In this document: positions 9,502 to 17,965 of the stretch, piece after piece | How positions within the stretch are numbered: the stretch's first letter is position 1 | Layout of the letters: each line of letters begins with the position of its first letter | Assembly (NCBI RefSeq): GCF_029714305.1 | Contig: NZ_CP121647.1 | Span: 6,220,501-6,284,500 of the forward strand | Origin: Bradyrhizobium sp. CB3481 | GTDB lineage: Bacteria; Pseudomonadota; Alphaproteobacteria; Rhizobiales; Xanthobacteraceae | Direction of reading: 5' to 3' | Length of the DNA stretch: 64,000 bases | Notes under the pieces: model-generated | Database searches by the model: none | What the model was told of the DNA's origin: nothing | The model's input: only the letters and a program-made list of their open reading frames with translations | Translations under genes and position numbers: made by a program

Positions 9502-10572
9502 ATGCGCATCGCGCAGGTCGCCCCGCTGACGGAGGCTGTTCCCCCCAAACTGTACGGCGGCACCGAGCGGGTCGTGCACTGGCTGACTGAAGAACTGGTA
9601 GCGCTAGGACATGACGTCACGTTATTCGCCAGCGGCGATTCACATACCTCGGCGAAACTGGACGCGGGTTGGCCAAAGGCGCTGCGCCTCGACGGCTCGG
9701 TCCGGGATCCTAACGCACTGCACATGGAGATGCTGGAGCGCGTGCGGCAGAAATGCGACGATGAAGAGTTCGATTTTCTGCACTTTCATCTCGACTACTA
9801 TCCATTCTCACTGTTTTACCGGCAGCCGACTCCTTTCCTGACTACGCTGCACGGCAGACTCGACCTACCGGAGCACCAGCCGGTCTTCAACACCTTCTCC
9901 AAAATCCCTGTGATATCGATTTCCAACGCGCAGCGTAGGCCGGTACCGCAAGCCAACTGGGTGCGGACCATTCACCATGGATTGCCGGAAGACCTGCTGA
10001 CGCCGCAGCAGGTGAAGCCTTCCTATTTCGCCGTGCTCGGCCGGATCGCGCCGGAAAAGGGCGTCGACCGCGCCATCCGGATCGCCACCCGATGCGGCAT
10101 TCCGCTCAAGATCGCAGCAAAGGTCGATCGCGCCGACCAGGAATATTACGATGAATTGATCTCGCCGCTCATCAAGGCCAATCCGCTAGTCGAATACATC
10201 GGCGAGATCAGCGACCGCGAGAAATCCGATTTCCTCTCTGGCGCGATCGGCCTTCTGGTCCCGATCGACTGGCCCGAACCGTTCGGTCTCGTGATGATCG
10301 AAGCGATGGCCTGCGGCACGCCGGTTATTGCCTATAACCGCGGATCAGTCCCGGAAATCATCGATGCCGGCCTCACCGGCTTTGTCGTCGAGGATGAAAC
10401 CAGCGCGGTCGGTGTGGTTGATCGTCTCATCGCGCTGGATCGGACAGCCATCCGCAAGCAATTCGAAACCCGCTTCACCGCGCGGCGCATGGCGCTCGAT
10501 TATCTTGCCGCCTATCGCAACCTGACGGAGCAGGCCGAGCCGCGGATCAAGCTGGTCAGCAGCGCGGAGTAG
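9502..10572 (+). CDS. glycosyltransferase family 4 protein
   Basis: This 356-aa GT-B fold glycosyltransferase opens with an acceptor-domain glycine loop (KLYGGTERVVHWL). It has a retaining GT4 donor-site motif, EPFGLVMIEAMACGTPVIAY, where the two Glu residues form the EX7E pair. It would transfer a sugar from a nucleotide-sugar donor, retaining the anomeric configuration. The ATG at 9502 is chosen because AGGAGACGG precedes it and it starts exactly at the conserved first beta strand (MRIAQVAPL). Its divergent neighbours are an ABC exporter and a glucan-debranching-like enzyme. The acceptor is unknown. Confidence 0.88.
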   Translation: MRIAQVAPLTEAVPPKLYGGTERVVHWLTEELVALGHDVTLFASGDSHTSAKLDAGWPKALRLDGSVRDPNALHMEMLERVRQKCDDEEFDFLHFHLDYYPFSLFYRQPTPFLTTLHGRLDLPEHQPVFNTFSKIPVISISNAQRRPVPQANWVRTIHHGLPEDLLTPQQVKPSYFAVLGRIAPEKGVDRAIRIATRCGIPLKIAAKVDRADQEYYDELISPLIKANPLVEYIGEISDREKSDFLSGAIGLLVPIDWPEPFGLVMIEAMACGTPVIAYNRGSVPEIIDAGLTGFVVEDETSAVGVVDRLIALDRTAIRKQFETRFTARRMALDYLAAYRNLTEQAEPRIKLVSSAE

Positions 10573-10589
10573 TTTTTCCGCGCGTTCAT

Positions 10590-10714
10590 CGTCATTGCGA
10601 GGCGCGCAAGCGACGAAGCAATCCATCTATCCGGGAAGGAAGGAAGCATGGATTGCTTCGCGGAGCTTGTCATCGGGCGCACATTCGTGCGACCCGTTGG
10701 CTCGCAATGACGTC
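10590..10714. repeat. intergenic palindromic repeat (CGTCATTGCGAG type)
   Basis: A long imperfect inverted repeat fills the gap between the convergent glycosyltransferase and alkylsulfatase genes. It begins CGTCATTGCGAGGCGCG and ends with the complement GCTCGCAATGACG; inner arms include GAAGCAATCCAT and ATGGATTGCTTCG. The same family occurs at 15238-15321. Such elements are very common in Bradyrhizobium genomes. A hairpin here could also act as a bidirectional terminator. Confidence 0.8.
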
Positions 10715-12659
10715 AGGAGACCATCGTCCGCTTCGGCTCAACGATCTCGAACATTCGCGGAAACTCGTCCATCAGCGACATCAGTTCGGCAAGCCGCATC
10801 GGGTTGCCGGTGACTGCGATCCGACCACCACTGACCGCTTCCGGAAACGTCGTCAGCCTGGCGATCACCTCATCGAGCACGCTGCGCGGCAGCGTGAAGC
10901 CGGCATCGGCGTCGGACGCCTGTGCGCCGGCGACATAGGTCAACGCGGCGTTCTCCAGGTTGAGAATGAAGCTCTCGCCGGTATCGGTGAAATTCCAGTT
11001 CAACACGATGCGCTTGCCTTCGGCCTTCGGGCCGTTGAGGCGGACGCCGAGCACGTCCCAGAGCTGCTCGGTGCGCAGCGCAGCGAGCGTCTCGCGCGGC
11101 ATTGTCGAGCGCGGCGGCGTCTTCGGCATGCCCTGCCGCAATTCCTGCGCGCCGAACAGATAGGCGTTGCGCCAGGTCGCACTCTCCGAGGCATAGCCGA
11201 GCTGCTCGAACGTATCGGCCAGCATCGCGCGCGCGGCCTGGTTGTCCGGTTCGGCGAACACCAAATGGCTCAGCGCTTGAGCGACAAAGCGGAATTCGCC
11301 CTTGGCAAAATCCGCGCGTGCCCGGGCGAGAATCGCGTCCGCGCCACCCATATACTCGACATATTTCTTGCCTGACTCCAGCGGCGGCAGCCGATCGAGG
11401 TTAACGGGATTGGCGTCGTACCAGCCGAGATATTTCTGGTAGATCGCCTTCACATTGTGCCTGATGTGACCGTAATAGCCGCGGCCGTGCCAGGCGCCCT
11501 CGAGGCTTTCGGGCAGCCGGATGGTCTCCGCGATTTCGCTCGCCGTCAGCCCGTGGTTCATGAGGCGGATGGTCTGGTCATGCGCGAATTTATAGAGATC
11601 GCGCTGCTGGCGGATCATGGTGTCGATCCGCTCCTGCCCCCAGACCGGCCAATGATGCTGACCGCACATCGCATCCGCCTTGCCGCCCCACATCTGCAAG
11701 GCCTCGCCGAGATATTTCGACCACGCCAGCGCATCGCGTACGTCGGCACCGCGGAACGGCAGCAGATTGTGGAAATTATGCGTGCAGTTTTCCGCCAGAT
11801 TGAGCAGCTTGTAGCGGGCGATAAAGAAATGCATCTCCGCCGGCGCTTCGCTGTTCGGCGCCATCTGGAATTCGAACTCGACGCCGTCGATCGTCCGCCT
11901 GTCGCCGGTCGTCATGATCAGATCGGTCGGTCGCACCAGCGCGACCCCTCCCGCCGCCATGGTCTTGCCGAGCCCGCAATCGACCTGGCCGCGCACGCCC
12001 TTGGCCAGGAACGGCCCGAACTGATATTGCGCGCGCCGCAGCATCGCAGGGCCGGCGATGATGTTTTCGGAGACCGCGTGCTCCATGAACAGGTTGGGCG
12101 CGATGATCGGCACCGTGCCGCCGGCTAGCAGCTCATCGCCGAGCACGCCGCGCGCGCCACCCCAATGGTCGGTGTGGGTATGGGTGAAGATGACGGCCGT
12201 CACCGGCCGTTCGCCACGATGCTGGAAATAGAGCTCCATCGCGGCCCGCGCGCCTTCGATCGAGGTCAGCGTATCCACCACGATGACGCCGCGCTCGCCC
12301 TCGATCAGCGTCATGTTGGCGATGTCGAGCCCGCGGACCTGGTAGACGCCGGGCAACACCTCGAACAGCCCATGATGCATGTTGAGCCGCGACTGCCGCC
12401 ACAGGCTAGGATCGACCGTCGGCGGCGCCGCTTCCGCCGACAGGAAGCCGTAGGGCTCGAGGCTCCAGACCGTCCTGCCCTGCGGCGAAACGATCTTCGC
12501 GTTTTCCACCGTGCCGAGGAAGCCGCGCGCCGCGTCGTCGAAATCGCGCGTGTCGGAGAACGGCAGCGCCTTCAGTGTCGCGGCGTGCTGCGCAACGACG
12601 GGAGCAGTCGCTTCCTTCGGCATTTCCTTTGATGCTTCGATCGGGGCTGCCTGGTTCAT
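10713..12659 (-). CDS. alkyl/aryl-sulfatase of the SdsA1/BDS1 metallo-beta-lactamase family
   Basis: This 648-aa protein has an N-terminal metallo-beta-lactamase domain with the zinc motif THTHTDHWGG (about residues 159-168) and further ligands in the ENCTHNFHN region. A helical dimerisation domain carries MWGGKADAMCGQHHWP. A C-terminal SCP2-like lipid-binding domain (about 530-645) completes it. That three-domain layout is diagnostic of SdsA1-type alkylsulfatases, which split primary alkyl sulfates such as SDS to alcohol and sulfate. No signal peptide is visible. The monooxygenase gene upstream on the same strand is 39 bp away, so they are probably one operon. Confidence 0.9.
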   Translation of the reverse strand: MNQAAPIEASKEMPKEATAPVVAQHAATLKALPFSDTRDFDDAARGFLGTVENAKIVSPQGRTVWSLEPYGFLSAEAAPPTVDPSLWRQSRLNMHHGLFEVLPGVYQVRGLDIANMTLIEGERGVIVVDTLTSIEGARAAMELYFQHRGERPVTAVIFTHTHTDHWGGARGVLGDELLAGGTVPIIAPNLFMEHAVSENIIAGPAMLRRAQYQFGPFLAKGVRGQVDCGLGKTMAAGGVALVRPTDLIMTTGDRRTIDGVEFEFQMAPNSEAPAEMHFFIARYKLLNLAENCTHNFHNLLPFRGADVRDALAWSKYLGEALQMWGGKADAMCGQHHWPVWGQERIDTMIRQQRDLYKFAHDQTIRLMNHGLTASEIAETIRLPESLEGAWHGRGYYGHIRHNVKAIYQKYLGWYDANPVNLDRLPPLESGKKYVEYMGGADAILARARADFAKGEFRFVAQALSHLVFAEPDNQAARAMLADTFEQLGYASESATWRNAYLFGAQELRQGMPKTPPRSTMPRETLAALRTEQLWDVLGVRLNGPKAEGKRIVLNWNFTDTGESFILNLENAALTYVAGAQASDADAGFTLPRSVLDEVIARLTTFPEAVSGGRIAVTGNPMRLAELMSLMDEFPRMFEIVEPKRTMVS

Positions 12660-12698
12660 TGTCGTGTACTCCTTGCACGGAAAACCAAAATCGCCAGA

Positions 12699-14519
12699 TC
12701 AGCGAAAGGCGATCCCCTCGAACTGGCCACTGTTGCGCCAGCCCTCGATATATTTGAAATAGGCCATCGGCCCCGCGGGGTAGCCGACATTGAGCTTGGC
12801 CGCCGGACCTGGCTCGCGCCCTTCATTGTTATAGTAGCCGGGCGTGCAATCGGGCGAGCCGATCATGCGGCCAGCGCCGGTCATCAGCAATTCGACCCAC
12901 TGGTTCTCGGCTTCCTTGCTGACTTCGATTTCCTTGAACCCGTTCGCCTGCGCATGCCGCACCATCAGCGCGATCGTCTTTGCGGCATCGGTGAGATTGT
13001 GCGGAACGTTGGAGATGAGATTGGCGCCCTGCGCCGGCTGCACGAAGAACGCGTTCGGGAAACCGTGGACATGAACGCCGTGCTTGCTGCGCATGCCCGA
13101 CGCCCAATGGTCCGACAGCTTGACGCCGCCGCGGCCGACGAGATCGAAGCCGGCGCGCCGCCTGTATTCGGTGCCGACCTCGAAGCCCGATGCGTAGATG
13201 ATGCAATCGAGTGGATATTCCCTGCCCGCGACGACGATACCGTTCGCGGTGATGCGCTCGACGCCCTTGCCGTCGGTATCGACCAGATGCGTGCCCGGCG
13301 TGTTGAAGGCTTGCAGGTAAGCGTCGTGGAAGCAGGGCCGCTTGCAGAGCTGGCGATACCAGGCCTTGAGCTTGGCCGCGGTTTCGCGGTCCTGCACGAT
13401 GGCGTCGCACCGCGCGCGGATTTCCTCCATCTTCTCGAAATCGGAATCCTCGAACGCCGCCAGCATGTTTTGTGGGGTGCGCTGCTCACGTGGCAGGTCC
13501 AAGACCTTGGCGCGGATGCGCCGCGACAGATCGGTCCAGCCATCCTGCACCAGATCCTCTTCCGCCGAGCCGCCGGCCTGGTTCGCGGTGAAATTCTCCA
13601 GCCAGCGCTGCTGCCAGCCCGATGTCGCGATCCCCGCAAACCATTCTGGATCGATCGGCGCATTGGCTCTGACGTCGACCGAGGACGGCGTGCGCTGGAA
13701 GACGTAGAGCTCCCTGCAGGCGCGCGCGAGGTGCGGCACGCACTGCACGGACGTGGCGCCGGTCCCGATGATGCCGACGCGCTTGTCGGCGAGCTTCTCC
13801 ATCAGCGCGCCCGACGGATCACCGCCGGTGTAATCATAGTCCCAGCGGCTGGTGTGGAACGAGTGCCCCTTGAACGACTCGATGCCGGCAATGCCCGGAA
13901 GTTTTGGCACGTGCAGCGGCCCGGTGCCCATGCCGACGAACTGCGCGGTAAAATCATCGCCGCGGCTGGTGCGGATGCGCCAGCACGATCTTGCTTCGTC
14001 CCAATCGAGGCTCACCACCTCGGTATGAAACAGCGCGTTGTCGTAGAGGCCGTATTGCCGGCCGATGCGCTGGCAGTGCGCGAGGATTTCCGGCGCATGC
14101 GCGTATTTCTCCGACGGCATGTGCCCGGTTTCCTCGAGCAGCGGCATGTAGACCATCGACGCGGTATCGCATTGCGCACCCGGATAGCGATTCCAGTACC
14201 AGGTGCCACCGAAATCGCCGCCCTTTTCGATGATGCGGACATCCTTCACACCGGCTTCCGAGAGCCGCGCTGCGGTAACCAGCCCGGCAAAGCCGCCGCC
14301 GACGAAGGCGAAGGTGACGTGATCAGTCTTCGGCTCACGCGGAGCAACGGGCGTATAGGGATCATCGAGATAATGCGCGAGCTGCCCCGCGACGCGCAGA
14401 TACTGATCGTTGCCGTCGGGACGCAGCCGCTTGTTGCGCTCCTCGAGGTATTTTTGCCGCAGCCGCTCCTTGTCAATCGAGGGTCTTTGCGAGGCCGGGG
14501 CTTGTTCGGTCATTGTCAT
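12699..14519 (-). CDS. flavin-containing / Baeyer-Villiger-type monooxygenase
   Basis: This 606-aa class B flavoprotein has an FAD Rossmann motif (FVGGGFAGLVTAARL), the Baeyer-Villiger fingerprint in FKGHSFHTSRWDYD, and a second nucleotide-binding motif for NADPH (GIIGTGATSVQ). An N-terminal extension of about 80 residues is typical of the phenylacetone/cyclohexanone/steroid monooxygenase branch. It would insert oxygen next to a ketone to give an ester. ATG codons at 14519 and 14513 are both possible; I took 14519 because AAAGGCG lies upstream. It precedes the alkylsulfatase by 39 bp on the same strand. Confidence 0.87.
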   Translation of the reverse strand: MTMTEQAPASQRPSIDKERLRQKYLEERNKRLRPDGNDQYLRVAGQLAHYLDDPYTPVAPREPKTDHVTFAFVGGGFAGLVTAARLSEAGVKDVRIIEKGGDFGGTWYWNRYPGAQCDTASMVYMPLLEETGHMPSEKYAHAPEILAHCQRIGRQYGLYDNALFHTEVVSLDWDEARSCWRIRTSRGDDFTAQFVGMGTGPLHVPKLPGIAGIESFKGHSFHTSRWDYDYTGGDPSGALMEKLADKRVGIIGTGATSVQCVPHLARACRELYVFQRTPSSVDVRANAPIDPEWFAGIATSGWQQRWLENFTANQAGGSAEEDLVQDGWTDLSRRIRAKVLDLPREQRTPQNMLAAFEDSDFEKMEEIRARCDAIVQDRETAAKLKAWYRQLCKRPCFHDAYLQAFNTPGTHLVDTDGKGVERITANGIVVAGREYPLDCIIYASGFEVGTEYRRRAGFDLVGRGGVKLSDHWASGMRSKHGVHVHGFPNAFFVQPAQGANLISNVPHNLTDAAKTIALMVRHAQANGFKEIEVSKEAENQWVELLMTGAGRMIGSPDCTPGYYNNEGREPGPAAKLNVGYPAGPMAYFKYIEGWRNSGQFEGIAFR

Positions 14520-14691
14520 CAGGAGCGCCTTTCGGGAAATTTCGAGAGTGCTGTCATCAGCGCCGCTCAAGCGGCATCATGCCGCGCCGGCTTGCGGTTG
14601 CCAACATCTCAGGCAAGCCGATGTCGCTCGCGGATCTCGCAGCGCCGATTAAGGATCGCGACCGCGGGCATGGCGCTGCAGTGAGGCGGCG

Positions 14692-15120
14692 CTAGTTCAG
14701 CGCCCAGAGATAGGCCAATGTCGCCGCAATCCCGAGAGCCGTCCTGACCGCGTGCAGGCCTCCCCACTTCACGATCAGCGCGCGCGATTGCGGGCCGGCA
14801 TCATCGTCGGCAATTGCCTTCAACGCCTGGTTTGTCGGCATGATGCCGAGCAGCGTATACGGCCAGTTGGCGAGAATCAGCACCGCGCCGACGATCCAGC
14901 GCCAATCCCAGGTCGCCCAGGCCGCGATCAGACCGAGCACGCCCGAAATCACCGCGCCAGTCGCTTGCATCTGAAGGCCCCGGTCGTAGCTCGGTTTCCA
15001 CTGCTTCAGGAGGGCCCGATCATCGAGACCGAGCCGCGCCGGCTGCTCGGCGAAACCGACATAGAACGCGGCCCCGGCGAACGCAGCGGCGACGATCATC
15101 GCAAGCTGTCCTGCAAACAT
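14692..15120 (-). CDS. DUF1772-family membrane protein
   Basis: This 142-aa protein has four hydrophobic segments and the DUF1772 (anthrone oxygenase-like) pattern: [16 protein letters not shown] near the N-terminus, the [13 protein letters not shown] motif in the middle, and a conserved Trp-Gly region near the end ([11 protein letters not shown]). Members are small inner-membrane proteins; a few fungal ones are linked to anthrone oxidation, but the bacterial function is unproven. It is the last gene before a repeat-bearing spacer. Confidence 0.7.
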   Translation of the reverse strand: MFAGQLAMIVAAAFAGAAFYVGFAEQPARLGLDDRALLKQWKPSYDRGLQMQATGAVISGVLGLIAAWATWDWRWIVGAVLILANWPYTLLGIMPTNQALKAIADDDAGPQSRALIVKWGGLHAVRTALGIAATLAYLWALN

Positions 15121-15237
15121 GGCCCACTCCTATGGTTCGTCTATACGGGACGACAATGTGCCTTTAACGGCAGGGCTCTATCGTGGTTTCCGGGAGCCCG
15201 GCGCGGAGAGCCGAAGTGAATCTATCAGCTCCACCAC

Positions 15238-15321
15238 CGTCATTGCGAGCGAAGCGAAGCAATCCATCTCTCCGCGCGGGGATAGATGGATTGCTTCGTC
15301 GCTTCGCTCCTCGCAATAATG
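15238..15321. repeat. intergenic palindromic repeat (CGTCATTGCGAG type)
   Basis: This is a near-perfect hairpin with arms GAGCGAAGCGAAGCAATCCA and TGGATTGCTTCGTCGCTTCG around a short GC-rich loop. It is the same family as the element at 10590-10714. It lies just downstream of the stop of the ABC substrate-binding protein gene and could serve as its terminator. Confidence 0.85.
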
Positions 15322-15339
15322 GCCGGGAAAGCGGTCGCC

Positions 15340-16344
15340 CTACTTCTTCACCTTGCTGGCATCCATCTTGACGGACTGATCCAGCATCTTGGTCGAGAAC
15401 GCCGTGTTCACGTCAAACGGCTTTTCCATGCCGAGATAGGTCTGCACCAGCTCGTAATCCTTCTTCATGCGCTCGGCATCGATCCAGCCTAGCGCCTTGG
15501 TCGTGGTGAATTCGTCCGTCATCAGGAACTTGATGCGCTCCCACTGGCGCTGCTGGTTTTCCTTGTCGAGGCCGGAGGCCTGGTCGAGCAGCGCCTTCAG
15601 GCAGGGCTCAACGTCGGCGACGCAGGCGGCATAGGCCTTCTGGCTGATCTTGACGAATTCCTCGACCAGCTTCGGGTTCTTCGCCAGATACGCGCCGTTG
15701 ACGATCAGCGAGTTGCCGTAGGGATTGAGGCCGATGTCCTTCCAGTTGATGTAGCCGAGATCGCCGCCGAACTCGATCACCTTGAGGTCGTGCTCGTTGT
15801 AGAAATCGCTGATGATATCCACCGTGTGGGCCTTCAGCGCCGCGATCTTGGCGGTCGGGCCGACATTGACGAAATTCACGGAGTCGGGCGCGATGCCGGC
15901 GGCCTTGGCAAAGGCCGGCCACATCACCCGCGAGGCATCGCCGGGCGGATTGCCGATCTTGTGGTTCGGAAAATCCTTCGGCCCGTTCACGCCGTAGCTC
16001 TTCAGCCAGTAGAAGGTCTGCCCGGTGTTGGCGTAGATGCTCATCAAAGCCACGACGTCGGCGCCCTTGCTCTTGGCCACCAGGGCGGTTGCGAGATCGG
16101 CGATACCGAACGGCGAGCCGCCGGAGCCGACCTTCAGCGAGGAGACGCCGGAGCCCTTGCCGACCTCGATCGTGAGATCGATCCCGGCTTTCTCATACCA
16201 GCCCTGCGACTTGGCGTAATAGAACGGCGAATGGTCCGCCGTCGGCGTCCAGTTCAGGATCAGGTTGACGGCCTCGCCCGCCATAGAAGGCGCAGCCGGT
16301 AGGGCAAGCGCAAGTGCCAGTCCCGCAATTCGCAAAGCCTTCAT
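15340..16344 (-). CDS. NMT1/THI5-type ABC transporter substrate-binding protein
   Basis: This 334-aa protein has a signal peptide (MKALRIAGLALALALPAAPS) and the SsuA/ThiY-like fold. LNWTPTADHSPFYYAKSQGW is the typical opening of the NMT1/THI5 class, followed by GGSPFGIADLATAL. It would bind a small organic ligand in the periplasm for the permease (17181-17951) and ATPase (20875-21654) encoded nearby. The ATG at 16344 is preceded by GAGGAGGGTGCA, so the longer upstream frame is rejected. The ligand is not predictable; relatives bind pyrimidines, riboflavin-like compounds or sulfonates. It is divergent from the TetR gene. Confidence 0.87.
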   Translation of the reverse strand: MKALRIAGLALALALPAAPSMAGEAVNLILNWTPTADHSPFYYAKSQGWYEKAGIDLTIEVGKGSGVSSLKVGSGGSPFGIADLATALVAKSKGADVVALMSIYANTGQTFYWLKSYGVNGPKDFPNHKIGNPPGDASRVMWPAFAKAAGIAPDSVNFVNVGPTAKIAALKAHTVDIISDFYNEHDLKVIEFGGDLGYINWKDIGLNPYGNSLIVNGAYLAKNPKLVEEFVKISQKAYAACVADVEPCLKALLDQASGLDKENQQRQWERIKFLMTDEFTTTKALGWIDAERMKKDYELVQTYLGMEKPFDVNTAFSTKMLDQSVKMDASKVKK

Positions 16345-16425
16345 TGCACCCTCCTCGTTCTGCAACCGATCTTGTCGCCGCGCATCCGTGACGCTACCAA
16401 TGCAACTCAGGACAAGACGAGTTGT

Positions 16426-16439
16426 CAACTATTTGGTTG
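16426..16439. promoter_or_regulatory. putative TetR operator, copy 1
   Basis: CAACTATTTGGTTG sits in the 98-bp divergent region between the substrate-binding protein gene and tetR, four bases before the chosen tetR ATG. It matches the second copy at 17092-17105 (CAACCAGATGGTTG) at 11 of 14 positions, giving the consensus TCAACYAKWTGGTTGR over 16 bp. The pattern resembles the RutR box TTGACCANNTGGTCAA. Confidence 0.55.
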
Positions 16440-16442
16440 GAA

Positions 16443-17090
16443 ATGCCCAAAAAACGATCCGATGCCTCAAAGCCGCAGCGGCGCGATCCGGCCGCCACCC
16501 GCAGGAAACTATTGACGGCGGCGCGGCGGGAATTTGCCAGTAGCGGCCTTGCCGGGGCCCGGGTCGACGAGATCGCCGCGCGCGCAGGCGTCAACAAGCA
16601 GCTCGTCTATCACTATTTCGGCGACAAGGACGCGCTCTATCTGGCCGTGCTGGAATGGGTTTATGAGGAAATCCGCGCCCAGGAACGCAAACTCAACCTC
16701 GAGGGATTGCCGCCGGAACAGGCCATCAAGAAGCTGATCGAAAGTTCCTTCGATCACCTTGCTGCGCATCCCGACTTCATCGTGCTGCTGAACGACGAAA
16801 ACCGCGGCGGTGCCCGCCATGTGCGCGGCTCGCGCAAGCTGGAAGCCATGCATTCGCCGCTGGTCAGCATGGTCTCCACCATCCTCTCCGAGGGCGTCAA
16901 GGCCGGAATATTCCGCAAAGGGATCAATCCGGTGCATCTCTATATCTCGATCGCCGGGCTGAGCTACTTCTACTTCTCCAACACGCCGACGCTATCGGCG
17001 ATCTTCGGCAAGGATCTGTCGAGCAAGGCTGCCCGGCAGGCCCGCCGCAAGCATGTGGTCGATCTGGTGATGCATTCGCTGCGCCCCTAA
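16443..17090 (+). CDS. TetR/AcrR family regulator, RutR-like
   Basis: This 215-aa protein has an N-terminal TetR helix-turn-helix (about residues 15-65; VDEIAARAGVNKQLVYHYFG) and a ligand-binding helical domain with the YPQ/HPDF-like region and a C-terminal TetR_C pattern resembling RutR. A TTG 21 bp upstream is also in frame, but ATG at 16443 gives the more usual N-terminus. Two near-identical palindromes flank the gene, which suggests autoregulation and control of the transport and catabolic genes on either side. The effector is unknown. Confidence 0.82.
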   Translation: MPKKRSDASKPQRRDPAATRRKLLTAARREFASSGLAGARVDEIAARAGVNKQLVYHYFGDKDALYLAVLEWVYEEIRAQERKLNLEGLPPEQAIKKLIESSFDHLAAHPDFIVLLNDENRGGARHVRGSRKLEAMHSPLVSMVSTILSEGVKAGIFRKGINPVHLYISIAGLSYFYFSNTPTLSAIFGKDLSSKAARQARRKHVVDLVMHSLRP

Positions 17091-17108
17091 TCAACCAGAT
17101 GGTTGATT
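17089..17108. promoter_or_regulatory. putative TetR operator, copy 2
   Basis: A perfect inverted repeat with 8-bp arms, AATCAACC and GGTTGATT around AGAT, begins on the tetR stop codon and lies 73 bp before the permease start. Its core matches the copy at 16426-16439. Its position suits repression of the permease-to-ATPase operon. Confidence 0.6.
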
Positions 17109-17180
17109 GTCGGAGGAGCCCGCGATAGATTGGCGTCACGCGGCCGGGAACTCAGGCCCCACGCGAAAGGAGCCCCAACG

Positions 17181-17951
17181 GTGTTCAGCGGAGATGGCGG
17201 ATCGGCACGATCTTTCGCGATCATCCTGATCGTGCATCTCGCCGTGATCGTGCTCTGGCAGGTGCTGGTCGGTGCCTTCCAGGTGCCGAAATTCATCCTG
17301 CCCTCGCCGCTTGCGACCATCAAGACGCTGGCCTCGCCAAGCTATGCCTGGCTTTCCAATCTCGCGGTGACGGCGGCCGAAATTCTCGGCGGCTTCTGCC
17401 TCGGCGCACTGGTCGGCGTCGCGCTGGCCGTCATATTCACCTGGTCGCCGCTGGTCAGCCTGTTGCTGCTGCCGCTGTTCGTAACGCTGAACATGATTCC
17501 GAAGGTGGCGCTCGGGCCGCTGTTCATCGTCTGGTTCTCCTACGGCATCTTTCCTAACATCCTGATCGCGTTTTCGATCTGCTTCTTTCCGATCCTGCTG
17601 ACGACCGCGCGCGGCCTGAGCGAGGTCGAGCCTGATCTACTGGATCTCGTGAAATCGCTGCGTGGCTCGCGCTGGACGCTGTTCCGGAAGATCCAGTTGC
17701 CGGGCGCGCTGCCTTACGTGTTTTCGGGAATGAAGGTCGGCGCGATCCTGGCGGTTGCCGGCGCCATCGTCGGCGAGTTCATCGCCTCCGAGCGGGGGCT
17801 CGGCTATCTCATGATCCAGGTGCAGTCGTCGCTGGATACGCCCGCGATGGTGATGGCGGTGGTGCTGCTGACGCTACTCGGCGTGGCGCTATATGGCCTC
17901 GTGCTCGGCCTCGAGCGGATGTTCGTCGTTCGCGACATCCGCCTGCAATAA
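17181..17951 (+). CDS. ABC transporter permease (SsuC/ThiX type)
   Basis: This 256-aa inner-membrane protein has about six transmembrane helices and the EAA-type loop facing the ATPase (EVEPDLLDLVKSLRGSRWTL). The fold and length match SsuC/TauC/ThiX permeases that pair with NMT1/THI5-type binding proteins. The start is the GTG at 17181, with AAAGGAG nine bases upstream; a longer frame from a TTG at 17103 runs through the operator and is rejected. It is the first gene of a five-gene run ending with the ATPase. Confidence 0.87.
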   Translation: MFSGDGGSARSFAIILIVHLAVIVLWQVLVGAFQVPKFILPSPLATIKTLASPSYAWLSNLAVTAAEILGGFCLGALVGVALAVIFTWSPLVSLLLLPLFVTLNMIPKVALGPLFIVWFSYGIFPNILIAFSICFFPILLTTARGLSEVEPDLLDLVKSLRGSRWTLFRKIQLPGALPYVFSGMKVGAILAVAGAIVGEFIASERGLGYLMIQVQSSLDTPAMVMAVVLLTLLGVALYGLVLGLERMFVVRDIRLQ

Positions 17952-17965
17952 GACAGGGAATGAAC

